A stretch of DNA of 64,000 nucleotides from Paramacrobiotus metropolitanus (taxonomy: Eukaryota > Tardigrada > Eutardigrada > Parachela > Macrobiotidae): contig NW_026570261.1 of assembly GCF_019649055.1 (NCBI RefSeq), forward strand, positions 868,001 through 932,000. The letters run 5' to 3'. The position numbers and the translations under genes are program-made. Positions 40,071-53,300 of the stretch are shown here, in pieces. How positions within the stretch are numbered: position 1 is the first letter of the stretch; each line of letters opens with the position of its first letter. Below the pieces are notes generated by a model. It saw nothing but the letters and a program-made list of their open reading frames with translations. It was not told where the DNA came from and made no database searches.

Positions 40071-41127
40071 TCTGGAATATCTTGTCTAGAAAGTGTTCTC
40101 TGGAATGTCTTCTTAGTCTTGATGTCGTTGCAGTGTTTGCTTCAATCAGTTTACATAAAGGTCAATGTTAGCAGAACGATTGGGTTAGCGTCGTGTCTGA
40201 GTTAGCTATTCAGTAAAGGTCACTCACCACCATAAACTATCAGTAGCCTTACGCTATCTGACACAGCATTACATAAAGGAAAAGAGTGGACATCTAATAT
40301 TTACATCAGTAGCCTTACGCTATCTGAGTTAGCTATTCAGTAAAGTTCACTCACCACCATAAACTATCAGTAGCCTTATGCTATCTGACACAGCATTACA
40401 TAAAGGAAAAGAGTGTCTTGATTCTTGTCGTTGTCTTGAAGAGAGTCTTGATGTCGTTGTCTTGATGTCGTTTCATAAAGATAAAATTGGCGGGTTTGGT
40501 AAAAAAATTTTTCATTTATCAGCGAGCCAAAAACCGTCCGTCGCTCTGGAATATCTTGTCTAGAAAGTGTTCTCTGGAATGTCTTCTTAGTCTTGATGTC
40601 GTTGCAGTGTTTGCTTCAATCAGTTTACATAAAGGTCAATGTTAGCAGAACGATTGGGTTAGCGTCGTGTCTGAGTTAGCTATTCAGTAAAGGTCACTCA
40701 CCACCATAAACTATCAGTAGCCTTATGCTATCTGACACAGCATTACATAAAGGAAAAGAGTGTCTTGATTCTTGTCGTTGTCTTGAAGAGAGTCTTGATG
40801 TCGTTGTCTTGATGTCGTTTCATAAAGATAAAATTGGCGGGTTTGGTAAAAAAATTTTTCATTTATCAGCGAGCCAAAAACCGTCCGTCGCTCTGGAATA
40901 TCTTGTCTAGAAAGTGTTCTCTGGAATGTCTTCTTAGTCTTGATGTCGTTGCAGTGTTTGCTTCAATCAGTTTACATAAAGGTCAATGTTAGCAGAACGA
41001 TTGGGTTAGCGTCGTGTCTGAGTTAGCTATTCAGTAAAGGTCACTCACCACCATAAACTATCAGTAGCCTTACGCTATCTGACACAGCATTACATAAAGG
41101 AAAAGAGTGGACATCTAATATTTACAT
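40071..41127. repeat. Tandem array with 347-bp period
   Basis: The word tctggaatatcttgtctag starts at 40071, 40545 and 40892; the last two are 347 bp apart, and the full unit reads the same in both. The shorter word aaactatcagtagcctta recurs at about 40234, 40365, 40711 and 41056. The first interval (474 bp) has an extra nested piece containing ggaaaagagtggacatc that also closes the array near 41099. A roughly 100-bp segment with repeated cttgatgtcgttgtcttg is present only in the two middle units. An identical 61-codon frame in two units is a by-product of the repeat. Confidence 0.88.
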
Positions 41128-41267
41128 GCTGAAATGCGAACATGTTTTCCGGCAAAATGTAGACATAACAAACGCTTAAATACGGAATTGTTGTGGGAAA
41201 GCCTCATTTGTGGAAAGTTAGAGAAGCGCACCACCAGTTGCTATTAAAAACAGAGCGGACAATATCG

Positions 41268-43306
41268 TCAATTCTGCATAGTCATTCGGCAAGATACTAT
41301 GTTGGTTAAACCTAATTTCAGTTTTTCGATAAAGTTGAGGAAATCTCGGTACTTTTGCTGGCAAGGATTATTTGGCACTGAATAGTACGTTAAATGCAGT
41401 TTCAATGAGCTTTCTGGACTCGACTCAGACAGGATAGTTCGTCCGCGTTGGCAGACAGCGACAATGGACTCCTGAGAATTGCTGTACATTTCATCATCCT
41501 GCACATTCGATCCTTCTTTCTGGATTAAGTAATTGTGACAGTTGCTAACGAATTCGCGACACCGAAGTGACGAATCGCCACGAATCTTGAGAACGGTTGA
41601 TCTCGTTTGGTTCTGCAGTCGTTGAGAATAGATCACCGCTCCTTTTATGCATCTCACAAATAAGGGAGCACCCAGCGGACATGCTAAATATTTTTCGATC
41701 CACGACTTGATGGGAATTACTGGCAGAGACACTGCGCGGGGGGCATGATCGGTGAAATACTCGTTTCGAATGAATTGTAGAAACTTCGTGCGTATATCGT
41801 GGCATGATGGAGTGAAATCCGTATCAACAATGACCTTTAGCGGATTAATAACTTGGGGATCTGGACCCCATACCGAAATCCAATTACCGCGACAGTATAA
41901 CGTTACCGCAGCGGAAGAGCCCGGTTGTGGCTGCGCGTCTTGCGACATGTTACCCAGTTCCAGAATCTGGTAATACAAGTCGTGAAAGACGGCGTTACAG
42001 CGCGTCGAAGTATCGCCCGTGAAACGGATCAGCAGAGCGTCTGTGACTTCCAGGTACATGTCAAACGATGAGATGGATCCTTTCCTGCACTGGATATCCA
42101 AAGGATCCGGGGGTGTACATTTCTGACCTTGAACGCACAATGTTTAAACGCATTCAGGTGTACCAAAAGTTTATTATAAACCGATCTCCAAATTGGGCTG
42201 GAAAACGCACATCGAGAAAAACTGACTTTTTGGCAGCACTTACAAGACGGAAAGTGCGGTGGAAAAAGCTTATAGTGGGTGAAGTCCTTGCTTTTATAAT
42301 CCGTAGAGCCGCATTTAAAGCTCGCGTTCAAGGAGCGATTTAAGCCAACTGGTGCATGCGCTATCATTTGCAGAAACGGCTCGATCTCGCAGCACGAACA
42401 GTCGTCGACATCACATAGCTTGTTTCCAGGAAGAGCCAGCCGATACAGTTGTGGCATAGTTTGTATAATTTCGGGTGGCATCCATGTGATATTGTTTTCA
42501 TCTAGCCAAAGTTCGTTCAGAGCGGCAAATTCAAAGCGGAATTCGCTTTCCTGAGTGTCATGAAGCTTACTCAGAGGTGGGTTTCAAAAAGAGAGATACA
42601 GTCGTACCTGCAAAGTGCAAACGAATGACGCTGGTTACTATTAAAGACAACATGAGAGGAAAAAAATAATCATTTTTTTGTGATAAAGTCGACGGAGTCT
42701 TACTAGTCGTTGGCCAAGTGGCTTAAATACTCGCAAATCCAGTTCCTGCAGGGCATTTTTCTCGAGGTTCACACGTAAATCTCCTACTTTCGATTCCAAC
42801 TGTTGGAAAGTGTCAGGGGATATATCATAGATGTCGTTATTCGATAAGTCAAGTCTAAGGAGTCTCTGGAAGGGACAAAAGAAATCCGCATCAAGATAGC
42901 CAATTTTACTGTACTGAATTGAAAGAAATTCGGTTGTGTTCTGCACGTGCTGTAGAAAGTTCTTGATTGGCGGTCTTTGCTCTCGTTCCCCAGTGAATCC
43001 CCACAGCCACAATCTGGTTAAGTGTTGCCTAAAAGGCAGAGTTTTGTGGTCATCTCGTAATATATTGCAGTGGACGGGAGGCGACTGCCACGGACAATCG
43101 AAGAACAATCCACTGATGTTGTCGGGAATTTTGTCAACGTCAAAGGATCGCGGTAAATCCAGCTGCGCCGTTGAATTGCAAACGCATTTGAAACCAGTGC
43201 CAGATCTTCCACACACTTGACAGGAGGATCCAGCGAACAGAATAAAGTACACGACAAAACATAATATTTCAATCGGTTTAGAACTGCAGTGGATGGAAGC
43301 AGCCAT
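41268..43306 (-). CDS. Secreted leucine-rich-repeat protein (3 exons) with one in-frame stop
   Basis: Minus-strand exons are 43306-42704, 42607-42244 and 42127-41268; the phases agree and the sum is 609 codons. Residues 1-31 look like a signal peptide (IEILCFVVYFILFAG then CQVC). A Cys-rich cap (GFKCVCNSTAQ) and leucine-rich repeats follow: FLSIQYSKIGYLDADFF, LLRLDLSNNDIYDISPDTF, LNELWLDENNITWMPPEI, then a C-cap KLCDVDDCSCCEIEPF. The last 285 residues are a Cys-containing domain (CPLGAPLFV, SSLRCREF, YSVPNNPC) that I do not recognise, with no membrane anchor. Codon 209, the eighth of exon 2, is TGA (42586-42584). It is either a recent nonsense change, a sequence error, or a sign that exon 2 starts elsewhere; no alternative AG restores the frame. 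Confidence 0.75.
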
Positions 43307-44259
43307 GGTGGATTAGAACAGCACACGATCGTAAAAAACCAGCTCTTTCCGATATTTCTGATGGCAGAAGCAGAAATCCGTTTGGACGAAGTCAGAAGAG
43401 ATGTCAAAAAGAGAAATGGAACATTTAAAAGTGTAAAAACGTTGTGAATCCACCGATGGCAGTTAGTACAATTTTGATACTACAGTCATTGGTCATATAC
43501 AGTACTCTACAGCGTTTGAAAGTTAAAAAGGTTCATTATGTAAAGACGGTGGTATTGTCGTTACGCTAGGCCGCACGAAGCAGTTGCAGTTGCTGTCCGA
43601 ATGTGTCGCAGCAACGTGCACGCGATAACAATCGAGCTTTTATTTGATGTTAATCTGATTCCGCCGGAAGAGCATCAGTAATGCAGTTTGCCGGCAACGC
43701 GACCGCTTTACTCGCCTAAAGCCTATTCGCGATCTTCTGCTGAATCTTACGGTAAGCAGGTAGACACCCAGTAAGACGGACAGAAACTCAAACACAATAG
43801 TGTGAATGCAAGTTGTAGGTTACCAATTAATTCCTGTATAGAACCCATCTGCGTAGCTGACGATCTAGGCACAAAAAGTTTTGCAGACATCGATATAGTC
43901 TGTAGTTAAGTTGGGCAACCAATATCGGCCCAGCTGGGGATTCATGTTTTCTTTTTTGAAAGTGTTTTCGTAACCTGCGCGACAGGTGGGACTGGGGTCG
44001 CAATGGACCTTACAAGATGTGCAGAAATCGCACCAAGTTGCACGGCGCATGGAACGGTCACAACAGAAGGCGACTTCAAAGGGGTCAGCACAGCGAAGGC
44101 CAGTGGGCAGCCGGATCTACCCCACTGGCTTGTTTAGTTCCGATGACCAGGAAGTCGCCTATGCTAGTCAGCCTGATCGGTACCGCAGTGGTTGCGCATA
44201 CAGCGTCGAAGATGATACGTCGACAGAACCCATGGTAAAAAAAATTCTACCGCCTAAAA
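43307..44259. other. Intergenic DNA, no gene seen
   Basis: The right side probably holds the promoter of the LRR gene. Nothing else is supportable. Confidence 0.4.
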
Positions 44260-44592
44260 ACTTAAAAGTTCATTGGTCGACTCACTTAACACCCCAAAGG
44301 TTTCGCATACAACAGGATAAAAGGAATATGGCGGCTGTAAGAAACGGAAGTGGTTCCGGCTGTAAGAAACGGAAGATTCAGCTACACGTGCCGCTGAATC
44401 CGCATGCCTTGCAGAACGGCCCACATAAGAAGACGCCACCGTACAGGAGAACGTAGCATCCCACACCACATACTGGCCGCCCCGCACAGGAACTAGAGTA
44501 GCACCATCCGGACGTTTGCCGTTCTGTCCATATATCCAACTGGCACGGAACGCCCGGTGCCGAGAACAATTTTTCCACAATCCTGTTCATTT
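44260..44592 (-). pseudogene. LINE endonuclease fragment
   Basis: The minus-strand frames read NRIVEKLFSAPGVPCQLDI, then after a shift GKRPDGATLVPVRGGQ, YVVWDATFSCTVASSYV, ADSAARVAE and FYPVVCETFGVL. This matches the order KRPD...VDVT...SYI...AAELAE...IYGPYGEG of the LINE at 16.5 kb. The C-terminal LQRGN-type block is missing. It is a third, independent remnant of this LINE group in the window. Confidence 0.75.
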
Positions 44593-45410
44593 CACAGTGC
44601 CGACTCCATCGTCCTTACTCCTTTATTGTACAAGAAAGAAAGACCATGATGTCCATTAGGCTGCACTCTGCTTCCTAGCAGTAGTATCTGGTTAATGCTG
44701 TCATAATTAAAAATCGAAACGAAGTATACTAACACTGCAGCCGTTTCCCGGCGGAATATAAATCATGCTAAAGAGAATTAAAATAACACGACAAAAAGTC
44801 TTACAACTGCACGTGTTTTCTATTTATACTTAAAAACGTATACGTTTTCTATTTGTATTTAAAAAAGTATGTGTTTTGTATTTATAAGTATGTTTTATGG
44901 TTTCTGTTTATATGTGTGAACGCCAGTGCACTGCATATCGCATAGTCAAAACGAGTACGAAACCTAAAATCAGTGAACTCAAAGCCAGCAAAGTTGCATC
45001 CCCTCATGCTACAACGGTTCCGTACTTTAACCTCGGCTTGGTAACGACAAGCGAAGCCGCTGCAGCTACAACACATCTCAAAATACCGCACTGCTACCTG
45101 CCATTTGCGGCGGTATTAATTGGGAAAGGCAATTTTCGATAATGCCACCGAGGAGTGTGTTAAAGATTGGGCAAAACGATTCCATGGTTCCCTTAGCGGC
45201 TCGAGGGACGCGGAGCCATTGAAGGATGAACAAGGATGCGGGACCATGATATTGCTTCCACCAGTTCAGTATTATATGACATTTAATGATTAACCAAATG
45301 GAATACAGGTTTTCAACAAAAAATTCGCAGACAGCAAATCTACCAATCCTGAAAACATGACAAACGAGATAAGCAGCAGTCTAAAAGACAGATTCCCCAC
45401 ATGTTGCACA
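44593..45410. other. Intergenic DNA, no gene seen
   Basis: No supportable feature. Confidence 0.4.
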
Positions 45411-45778
45411 AACTAGGTCACTGGTTAGCGGTCGAAACGCAAAGCGTTGAATTAATAACCCCAGATCACATCGTGCGCAACAAGCAGAAAATCCCGCTCC
45501 AGACTTCCACGTCCCATTCGCCAGTCCATAGAGCTCGGAAGATTCACCAGCCAGGAGGTTCGCGAAAATGACCACAGACAGTTGAATGAAACGAGCGAAG
45601 AAATGACGAAAATGCCAGGGTCCTCCAGGGTTCCCGAGTCCAGATCCACGGTTCGCACCCTCACCAAACACGAGGGAAGCCCACACGGAACGCCAAAGCA
45701 CTGCACTAGCTAGGTCACTGGTTAATGGTCGAAACGCAGAGCGTTGAATTACTAACCCCAGATCACATCGAGCACAGC
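45411..45778. repeat. Two direct copies of a roughly 65-bp unit, 300 bp apart
   Basis: The unit starts taggtcactggtta and ends accccagatcacatcg. Copies are at about 45411-45471 and 45711-45772, with about six differences. On the minus strand both encode CARCDLGL and FRPLTSDL within one open frame, but I see no protein family. Confidence 0.8.
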
Positions 45779-46955
45779 GCCCAGAAATCCCCCGCAGTCC
45801 GCCCCCATGGCCAGCTAAATTCTCCCCGTGGCCCCAACTCCAAGCCCCGCATGGCTCCATAAAACAGGCAGGAAAACAGTACGACATCAGAATCAGATCA
45901 ACAGTCATGAGTAAGAGCAGCAAAGAGTATCAAGGAATGAGAAATGTGCTGGAAGGCAGTAAGTGAGGTGATCCAGTACGATGGGCTCGTGGCGAACAGT
46001 TCCGCGATATGGTTTGTCCCTGCCAATCTGGTATGAACCAGAAATGGCAGGGCTTGTAATTTATTCGAAAAGGTTACCAAAAATAAAGTAAATCGTAAGG
46101 AAAAACAAGAACTCTAGACAAACCTGTCTAGAGGAAAAATTAGAGTACATATGACATTGTATGTATAAAAATTAGAGTACATATGACATCTATTAAAGTA
46201 TTAAATGGTTGCACTCAAGTGGAGTGTTGCTTATCCCACTATGGCATATCAAAAACCCGCCAGCGATCTTTTTTGACACCCACCGTGGCCCATGACCTTT
46301 TATCACTTTGCATAACTGAAAATATTATGATTTATACCGGATGTTTGAATTCCCGTTGATATTTTCCACTCGTATTCCCAGCTGTGAACGAAAGCGGCCG
46401 TAGATTTCGGAGATAAGCACCCCATCTCGTCATCATCTGCATTTGTCAGCGAAGTACAGTTGTACCATATTAAGGGGCTAGACGGCCGTGTATGTGTACA
46501 AATACATGGCAGTTTAGCCGCAACGCATGGTAAACTGTCCAAATGCCAGTCCAATAAATAGTACACAGAACACAGTTCAATCGTTTATTGAACACAGTTC
46601 AATAAATGCGCCGGTAGAAGAGTGGTGTATAAACGTCAGCGGCATTCTTATAAGATGGCGCTTGGTTCTAAGTAAGACGGTTCAAAAAATGTTTTGAACG
46701 AAGATCTGAATGACATATGTATTTGGGATATGAATGCCATTTTTCGAGATGAAAGGAGTCACGTCATGACTGTAAACCCATCCGGAAATAAAGGTGCGCG
46801 TGCCTTTTTCACCAAAACTCCTTACCTGCTGCGGCAAAATACGCAAAGGCTAAATACGTTAATAAATATGCACTATACAAATTATACAATATATAGACAA
46901 ACAGTGATTATAATAGGCTGTACGAAGTAAAGTAGACTACCACAGCACCGTTTAT
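45779..46955. other. Intergenic DNA with a small tandem duplication
   Basis: No gene is seen. The word aaaattagagtacatatgac occurs twice, about 34 bp apart, at 46135-46190. Confidence 0.5.
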
Positions 46956-46956
46956 G

Positions 46957-47122
46957 GGCAGGGTGTAAAACCTGGCAGCGGCACCTGCCAATGGCTTTGC
47001 CAATGGCATGGCAAGGGATAAAACCTGGAGACTCTGGCAAGTGGCAAACGATAAAACCTGGCAGATGCCGCATAAAATGGGGCACCATATATAACAAGGT
47101 TTTGAGTGTTTACCACCTATAA
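46957..47122 (+). repeat. Dispersed repeat, copy 1 (inverted partner at 50225-50380)
   Basis: It begins gggcagggtgtaaaacc. Inside, a 15-bp motif around ataaaacctgg recurs three times, and the repeat ends near gagtgtttacc. The opposite-strand copy 3.3 kb away has the same words in the same order. Confidence 0.8.
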
Positions 47123-50100
47123 ACGGTTCGCAGTGCTTGGCCAACTCAGACTCAACTGTATTTTTTCGAAGTATTTTTTGCCACTGCACAGTAATTTATT
47201 ATTGTAAAGTGTTAATAGTATTGGTTACGCACGAGGCTGGTAAGTAAGCTTCGGCATACTAAGGTTCGAAAAGGTCAAGTTCTATTTTGCCGTTTTGCGC
47301 ATAATACCACATTGTAAAACGATAACGCGGCGTATTTAAAATAAAATGCGGCACTTCCATATCTTATGTAGGGTTGCGCGGCTGGAACATGCTTGCCAAG
47401 CCAAGTGTGAACATAAGCATCATAGTTACGGTACTAGTTAAGTTCCTCCGCACACCTCTTTAGCGGCTTAGCTTGTGAAAATCGTTGCCGTAAGGTGATA
47501 CCAGCCATAAAGTACTTAAGGCTTCAGTCAAACCGAAGCAGAACGGGGATCATTTTTTAAAAAAATTTGTTAATATAAAAGCTCAGAGCAGGTTTACTGG
47601 TTTTCATCGAATTTTACCAATTTTTGGGATAGTCGTACTGCAGCACAGTAGCGCGTTTAATATAGTATGCAAAGGTTGTACGTAACAGACACGTAGAAAT
47701 CCCAAAGTTAAATTGTATAATTGCCACTCTCCTGTAGACTATTAATAATTCAGAAACAAACAAGCGGTTAATGCTGTCTGACTTTGTACTACTGCAGAGT
47801 GGCAACGTCGCAACGATTATGCCTAAAACCACACCGCTCACTAGTCAAGCGATTTTAGTATTCTATAATTTTTTCGTACGTACCCGGTTTGGCTTATTTA
47901 AATCAAAAATATATTCTCTGTAAAATATATTCTCTGTGCTCGTTTCCGCTTTTGGATAACAAATCTTAATAGCGAGATCCAGACTGCATCTCTGCCAGTT
48001 CAAACACTAATACTAAATGATCAAGGTGATGCTGCTTTTACGCGTAGAAGCAGCATCACCGTACGTTTACTGTAAACTACGTTATGCAATTGCTAGGCTG
48101 CTTAGTGCTAATTAAACATACCCAGTAACACTCCACGGCTTTCTACCAGTACTATATCATGAACAACAAACCTAATTTCGAACCGGAAATACATTAAAAT
48201 CGAGGGCTATAATCGCTTGTAACACACTTGATCATGTCTAGCTGCAGAGAAAAAATTTTTGTGAGTGTTTTGACTATTGACTGCAGGCACAGGCCCAGCA
48301 AGGAGGTAAAAAAGGCGCCATAATTTAGTCTTAATCTGCGAATAGTGTTTGTACTTTGTACTACGATACGTCAGTACCGGCTTGGCTTAACTGCTCGGTA
48401 AATGTGCACGTGAACTTTGCTGTTATGGCAAAAAAACCGGCGCCATGTATACGCCGATGTATACACCGGCGCCATGTATATCTTCTAGTTTTGTTAGCTG
48501 ATTATTTTGCTTTGTTGTACGTAACGGCGGAAGTAAGCCATGCGACACAAGCAGATGAACCCAAGCAATACGCGAATAGTACAGTATAACCTGCTTTGCG
48601 GTGTGTGTACGTTATCCGTGCGTTGAAGGGTTTACATCTGACTCCGAGTCTGGTGCTGTTTTTAGTGTTTAATAATGCCATCACCTGCCGTTACTCTCAC
48701 ATTCATGAAATGTATGGACTCCATTTAATAAGTTGGACAGGAATAATAGAACCAAAGTGAAGCGTCATGTGAATTCGTGTTAGTCTCTATCTGTGGTCTC
48801 GTTATTCGACTACGAGGTCAATTTGTGTAAGCAGTAAGTAGTTTAATTGTTATTTCTATTAGTTTTGCCAATATTATTATTGGCATTCGACAGTTTGACA
48901 ATTTTTTTAGTTGACACTTTGGTTTTTAATATTTAACACTTTTTTACTTAAAAGTTTGCGATATTTAACCTGCAAACAAATTTGTATTTTTATTGTACGT
49001 GTCACAACCGTATATGAAATTTTGTTGGTTCGCAGTTTAATTTAACAGATCACCATGATAACTTGTAAATTTTGTACAGAATTCTAGTTGCAAATATCTG
49101 TACTACAGATATTGGCAGATTTAGACGGGCAGCGCGATATTGCACATCATTGGCGTCAGTTTGCTACACCAACATTATAATATTGTCAGCGTCATTGTTT
49201 ATGTATAATTTTATATTTTTGGTCACATTTGTACGCCTGGTCATATTTTATTATTAGTTTCGATTGGTAAGGATGCAGTACTGATACGTATGGTTAATAA
49301 TATTAGTTTGCTATTCTCAAGTGTACAGTATATGCTTCATGGAAATTATTCAGACAATAATATTATTATGATGATAACTGCGCTGAAAACTGATAATTTC
49401 TATAGTGAATCAACAAGCAGCGAAAACGAGCGGTCTCATCACATAGCAGTTGCTCTAAATTAGCCGCAACAGGTTCCTTATGGCTCATGTAAAACAATAC
49501 ATATGTAAAATCGTATAACATACTAATGCAAATTTTGGATATGATCATTTTGCCTTTTTCCTTTAGTGCAACGTTATATAGCATGAATTCTTCTTCTTTC
49601 CGAATGAGTCCACTGGAGAGTGGGAAATGGGAATGATACAAATTTGAATTTAGCGTGTGTTCATGTGCGAATAATTTTGCTTGTAGTATTGCTGCACTGC
49701 GAAAGACGGCTATCAAAGAAATATTTGGTGAAACCAAATTAATAAGCTAGTAAACTGTTCTCAACGTTCTTTTTCCCAGCTGCTCTCATAGAGTCTTATC
49801 AGATTTGTTTTCAAGTAGACAAAAGTTATTCGCTTAATCCTTAATCGCTTGCGTTAACTTACGGTAGCTATCAAGTTAAACCACCAAATGAGTGTGCGGA
49901 AAATATTAAGAATTTATTGATTCATCAGTCAACCGTTCTTGACTAACCGATTAGCGTACTCGTATCACGCAGCTTCACGCTCAACCGCAAGTCATATTCC
50001 ATCGATTTGCCTTATGCAGATCAGGAACTGCCGCGATTGTACTTGTAATGCGCCCAATGATTCTGTTTTCTTGCGTTACTTTTTGCAAACGGCGAAATGC

Positions 50101-50224
50101 AGTGTGACCTTCTGAAATTGTGTATGCCAGTATGACTTTTTGCAAGTCCAGTAATGCTGTTAACACTTTACATGTAACGATGGCAGTGTACTGGCAAGAT
50201 TTTTCACAAATTATGCTGTTGACC
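47123..50224. other. Gene-poor DNA with one perfect hairpin
   Basis: No gene is supported. A perfect 13-bp stem (ggtgatgctgctt at 48025-48037 with its complement at 48048-48060) encloses a 10-base loop. At 48432-48478 ccggcgccatgtata occurs twice in a short palindromic cluster. Confidence 0.5.
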
Positions 50225-50380
50225 AAACACTCGAACCCGCTTGTTAGTTGCGCCATATTTTCTGTGGCATCTGCCAGCTTTTATCGGTCGCCAGTTGCCA
50301 GAGTCTCCAGGTTTTATCCCTTGCCATGCCATTGGCAATGCCACTGGCAGGTGCCGCTGCCATGTTTTACACCCTGCCCC
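50225..50380 (-). repeat. Dispersed repeat, copy 2 (inverted)
   Basis: Inverted counterpart of 46957-47122, about 85% alike by eye. Together they bracket 3.1 kb of DNA without a recognisable transposase. Confidence 0.8.
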
Positions 50381-53300
50381 GTTTATGGGCCTATGGCTAA
50401 TTTCACGACAATGTTTACTGTAATTTTAGAGCCGTCACTGATTCGACTTTTAATACCGATTTCGGGATATTGCATTTGTCTGTTATCCCGACAGTCTTTC
50501 TCGCTCTTTACCATCGGACACGAAAACGGCGACGATCAGAGGCAAAATACTATTCCCAGTTTATCAATAACGACATCCAAACGGTTTTTAGTAATCTTTC
50601 AATATTGACGATTACCGGAAATTTTTATCTGATGCAAGATAGAAGCAGCGCGCGACAGCAACCAGAGCATGGGACGAATCAGGAGTGGACAAGTTGTGTC
50701 CCGCTCGCACGATCGCGGATACTGTCAGGATGGTCACGAACTACTTTTGACGTAAGTAAGCGGTGATCGTCATAAAATCAAAATTAACTTGGACGCCCAT
50801 TGTATAACCGGCAGCTGTGCGGAACTTATGTTATCCAACCGTCAATGCGGATGAATTGTCCGAATTCTCCAAGGAAGCGTTTTCCCGTACGCATGTTGAC
50901 TCAAGAGCCGATGCTTTGGATCGTGTGCTGATAAAGCAGCTACGGCGCCACTGGAGAGCACTTAAGCCCAGCAAAAGCAAACTTCACTCGCCGGTGTATT
51001 CTTGGAAAAACACTGCAAATGCAGAAATACGCTGACGAAATGAAACTAAAAAATTATAGTTGTTACGTATGACAGTGATCTCACAAACTAAATCCAAGAC
51101 TGTAGATGTACCATTCCTGACTGACTGTACAAATACTGACTGTAGATGTATTTGCACTGAATGGATGTAAATAAGTGTCTTGGAACGTCAATGAGAGGCA
51201 AGTGACTTAAACGACAACCGTTATTACTCTCGTCGACATTTTATCAACAGTCACCGCTGATAAATGTCGACAATATGTCGACCAGAGTAATTAACAGTCT
51301 TTTCGAGTGGCTTGGTTACATCTACATCAGTTCTTTATCCAGCCTCCATTTTGCAATCTGTTACAACCTGACAAGTTGTTTCTTGTACAGTTGTACTGCA
51401 GACACTGCCATACTGGATACTGGAAGAACACTGCCAGAAAGACACAGAGACTGACTCATCATGTGCTTCACTTGTGAGCGATAAAGTGAACAATACCACG
51501 CAAAATGATTGCGGCACCGCTTGGATGCAGCTGCGAGGTTGGCAATCCAGTGAATGATGAGAGTACTGTACATACTACATACTGTACGTACTCGTACAAA
51601 CGGCAGCGAGTCACCTGAGCCGTTCAGCATGGAGTCGCTCGTAGGTACTGGATGCGCCTCATCTCAGGCAGAGCAGTGCTGGTTGGTTGGCGCGATAAAA
51701 GAAGCTCTGCGTAATCAGCGATGTATCGGCGCCAGTGATGTGGTTGCCACATGAATACGGGCGCTCAGAGCACAAACCGAGAAGCGTGACGAGCCACGAC
51801 AAGCAGCTCTTACAACACGGATTGTGCATTGTTTATCAGGATACGCTGCGCTTCTAGCGGCAAGAACGAGCGCTCGTGGAATTGTTCCTGTATAATCACC
51901 CGGAAAGGCTTCTGACGTGCCTTTTCTTAATTAGCCGTGCAGATCCACAAATTTGTTCTTGCATACTGTTATGTGTTTGGATTCCCGCTGACGCTTTTAA
52001 CTGCTTAACTGTTTACGCTTCCATGACGCTCTCGCCGTCTTACTATAAGTACCTATTCAACTGCAGATCTCAAAGATTTTCCTTCCTGACCATCGGTGTT
52101 AAAGAAAAGGGTGATCTTAACGTGAGAATTTATGGTGCCACTTGCACATGCGTCAGGGTTTTGTTTGGTGGAAACTGTTTTTTCGTCTTAGCAAATTACT
52201 GTAAAATTAAAAAGTCGACAACATGTCACCATTGTTTAGCACCTTCGGTTGGTGATCCATTTTATAGACGACGAGATTAACGCATGCGAACTGTCGCACC
52301 AGAAACAGCACAAAATTAAGAACCGCTGATCAAACACAGGAAGACGCCTAGCGCATCCTGTTTCTACAACCCCGTCCGTTAACCTCACCTCAGTTGCAGC
52401 AACCGCGGTCGGTACCGTTGATTGAGCCTGTCATACATATCCAGATGGCAAACATCCGTACAAGAATTTGCGAGCATACACCGGCGAGTGGAGTTTGGCT
52501 TATGCGTAGGCTGAATGCACAACATACCAGTTTCCGTTGTGTTTGCCGTGAATCGTGTGCGTGCGAATTGAGTATCAGCTTTCAACGTCAGCGAGAAGGA
52601 AGCGCATACAAGTTCACAACCTTTATTCCTCTGGTTGACTCATTGTCCGCATTTACTGCTGATAAACGTGGATAATACGTTAACCACAGTGATAATTGCC
52701 TTCTCGAAAGTCATAATTTTGTATGGGTCAATTTGCCGGTCATATTGAAACATATTCTGAAAAACCTACGTGGGAGGAAGTATTTACCGTCTAAATTACG
52801 GGCACGTCCTTCTGAGCCACCAGATGTTTGGTTTCACCGGTTATAGACGTGTTGCTGGACAATAATTAATGCGGTTTCCAAATTTCTTGTTTGGCGCATC
52901 GGTTAAAGTCTGGTTCTGTTTGTCGCACGCATTCTCATCCGCGAGTTCACCCGTCGCGTAGATGGCGGGAACTTTCCAGTTGTGACACGTTCTCGAGTGA
53001 TGAAAAACCTGCGTGAAACGGAGATCAGCATCGCTGAAAAAATGGACTCATAAGGCGTCAGATTACAGCGCTGTCACTCTTTTACTACAGTTTATACAAG
53101 CGCGCTAAGTGTTTCCGAGTATGTACGATGAGTGCGAGATGACAGCTTAAGTTCTATATAAACCCCTTTGAAGTTAACACTTTTACACCTACAGTGTTTG
53201 CATAAGTGGGAACTTTGTGTTTGCATGGGCTGCTTCTGCTGCTTTTTGTCCACAGGGATTCAAATTTGCAAATCATTGCGAACCGGATTTTCCTTCATTT

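Noticed and set aside
40378-40910. Two identical 61-codon frames
   Set aside because: Products of the 347-bp tandem repeat, not a duplicated gene.
45381-45923. 180-codon minus-strand frame with a repeated CARCDLGL segment
   Set aside because: The frame exists because a 65-bp DNA unit is repeated at a 300-bp spacing divisible by three; no family recognised.
50120-52280. Possible similarity between frames at 50120-50608 and 51876-52280 (SFSLFTIG versus RFSFLTIG)
   Set aside because: Only about eight residues agree and the surrounding DNA does not align by eye.
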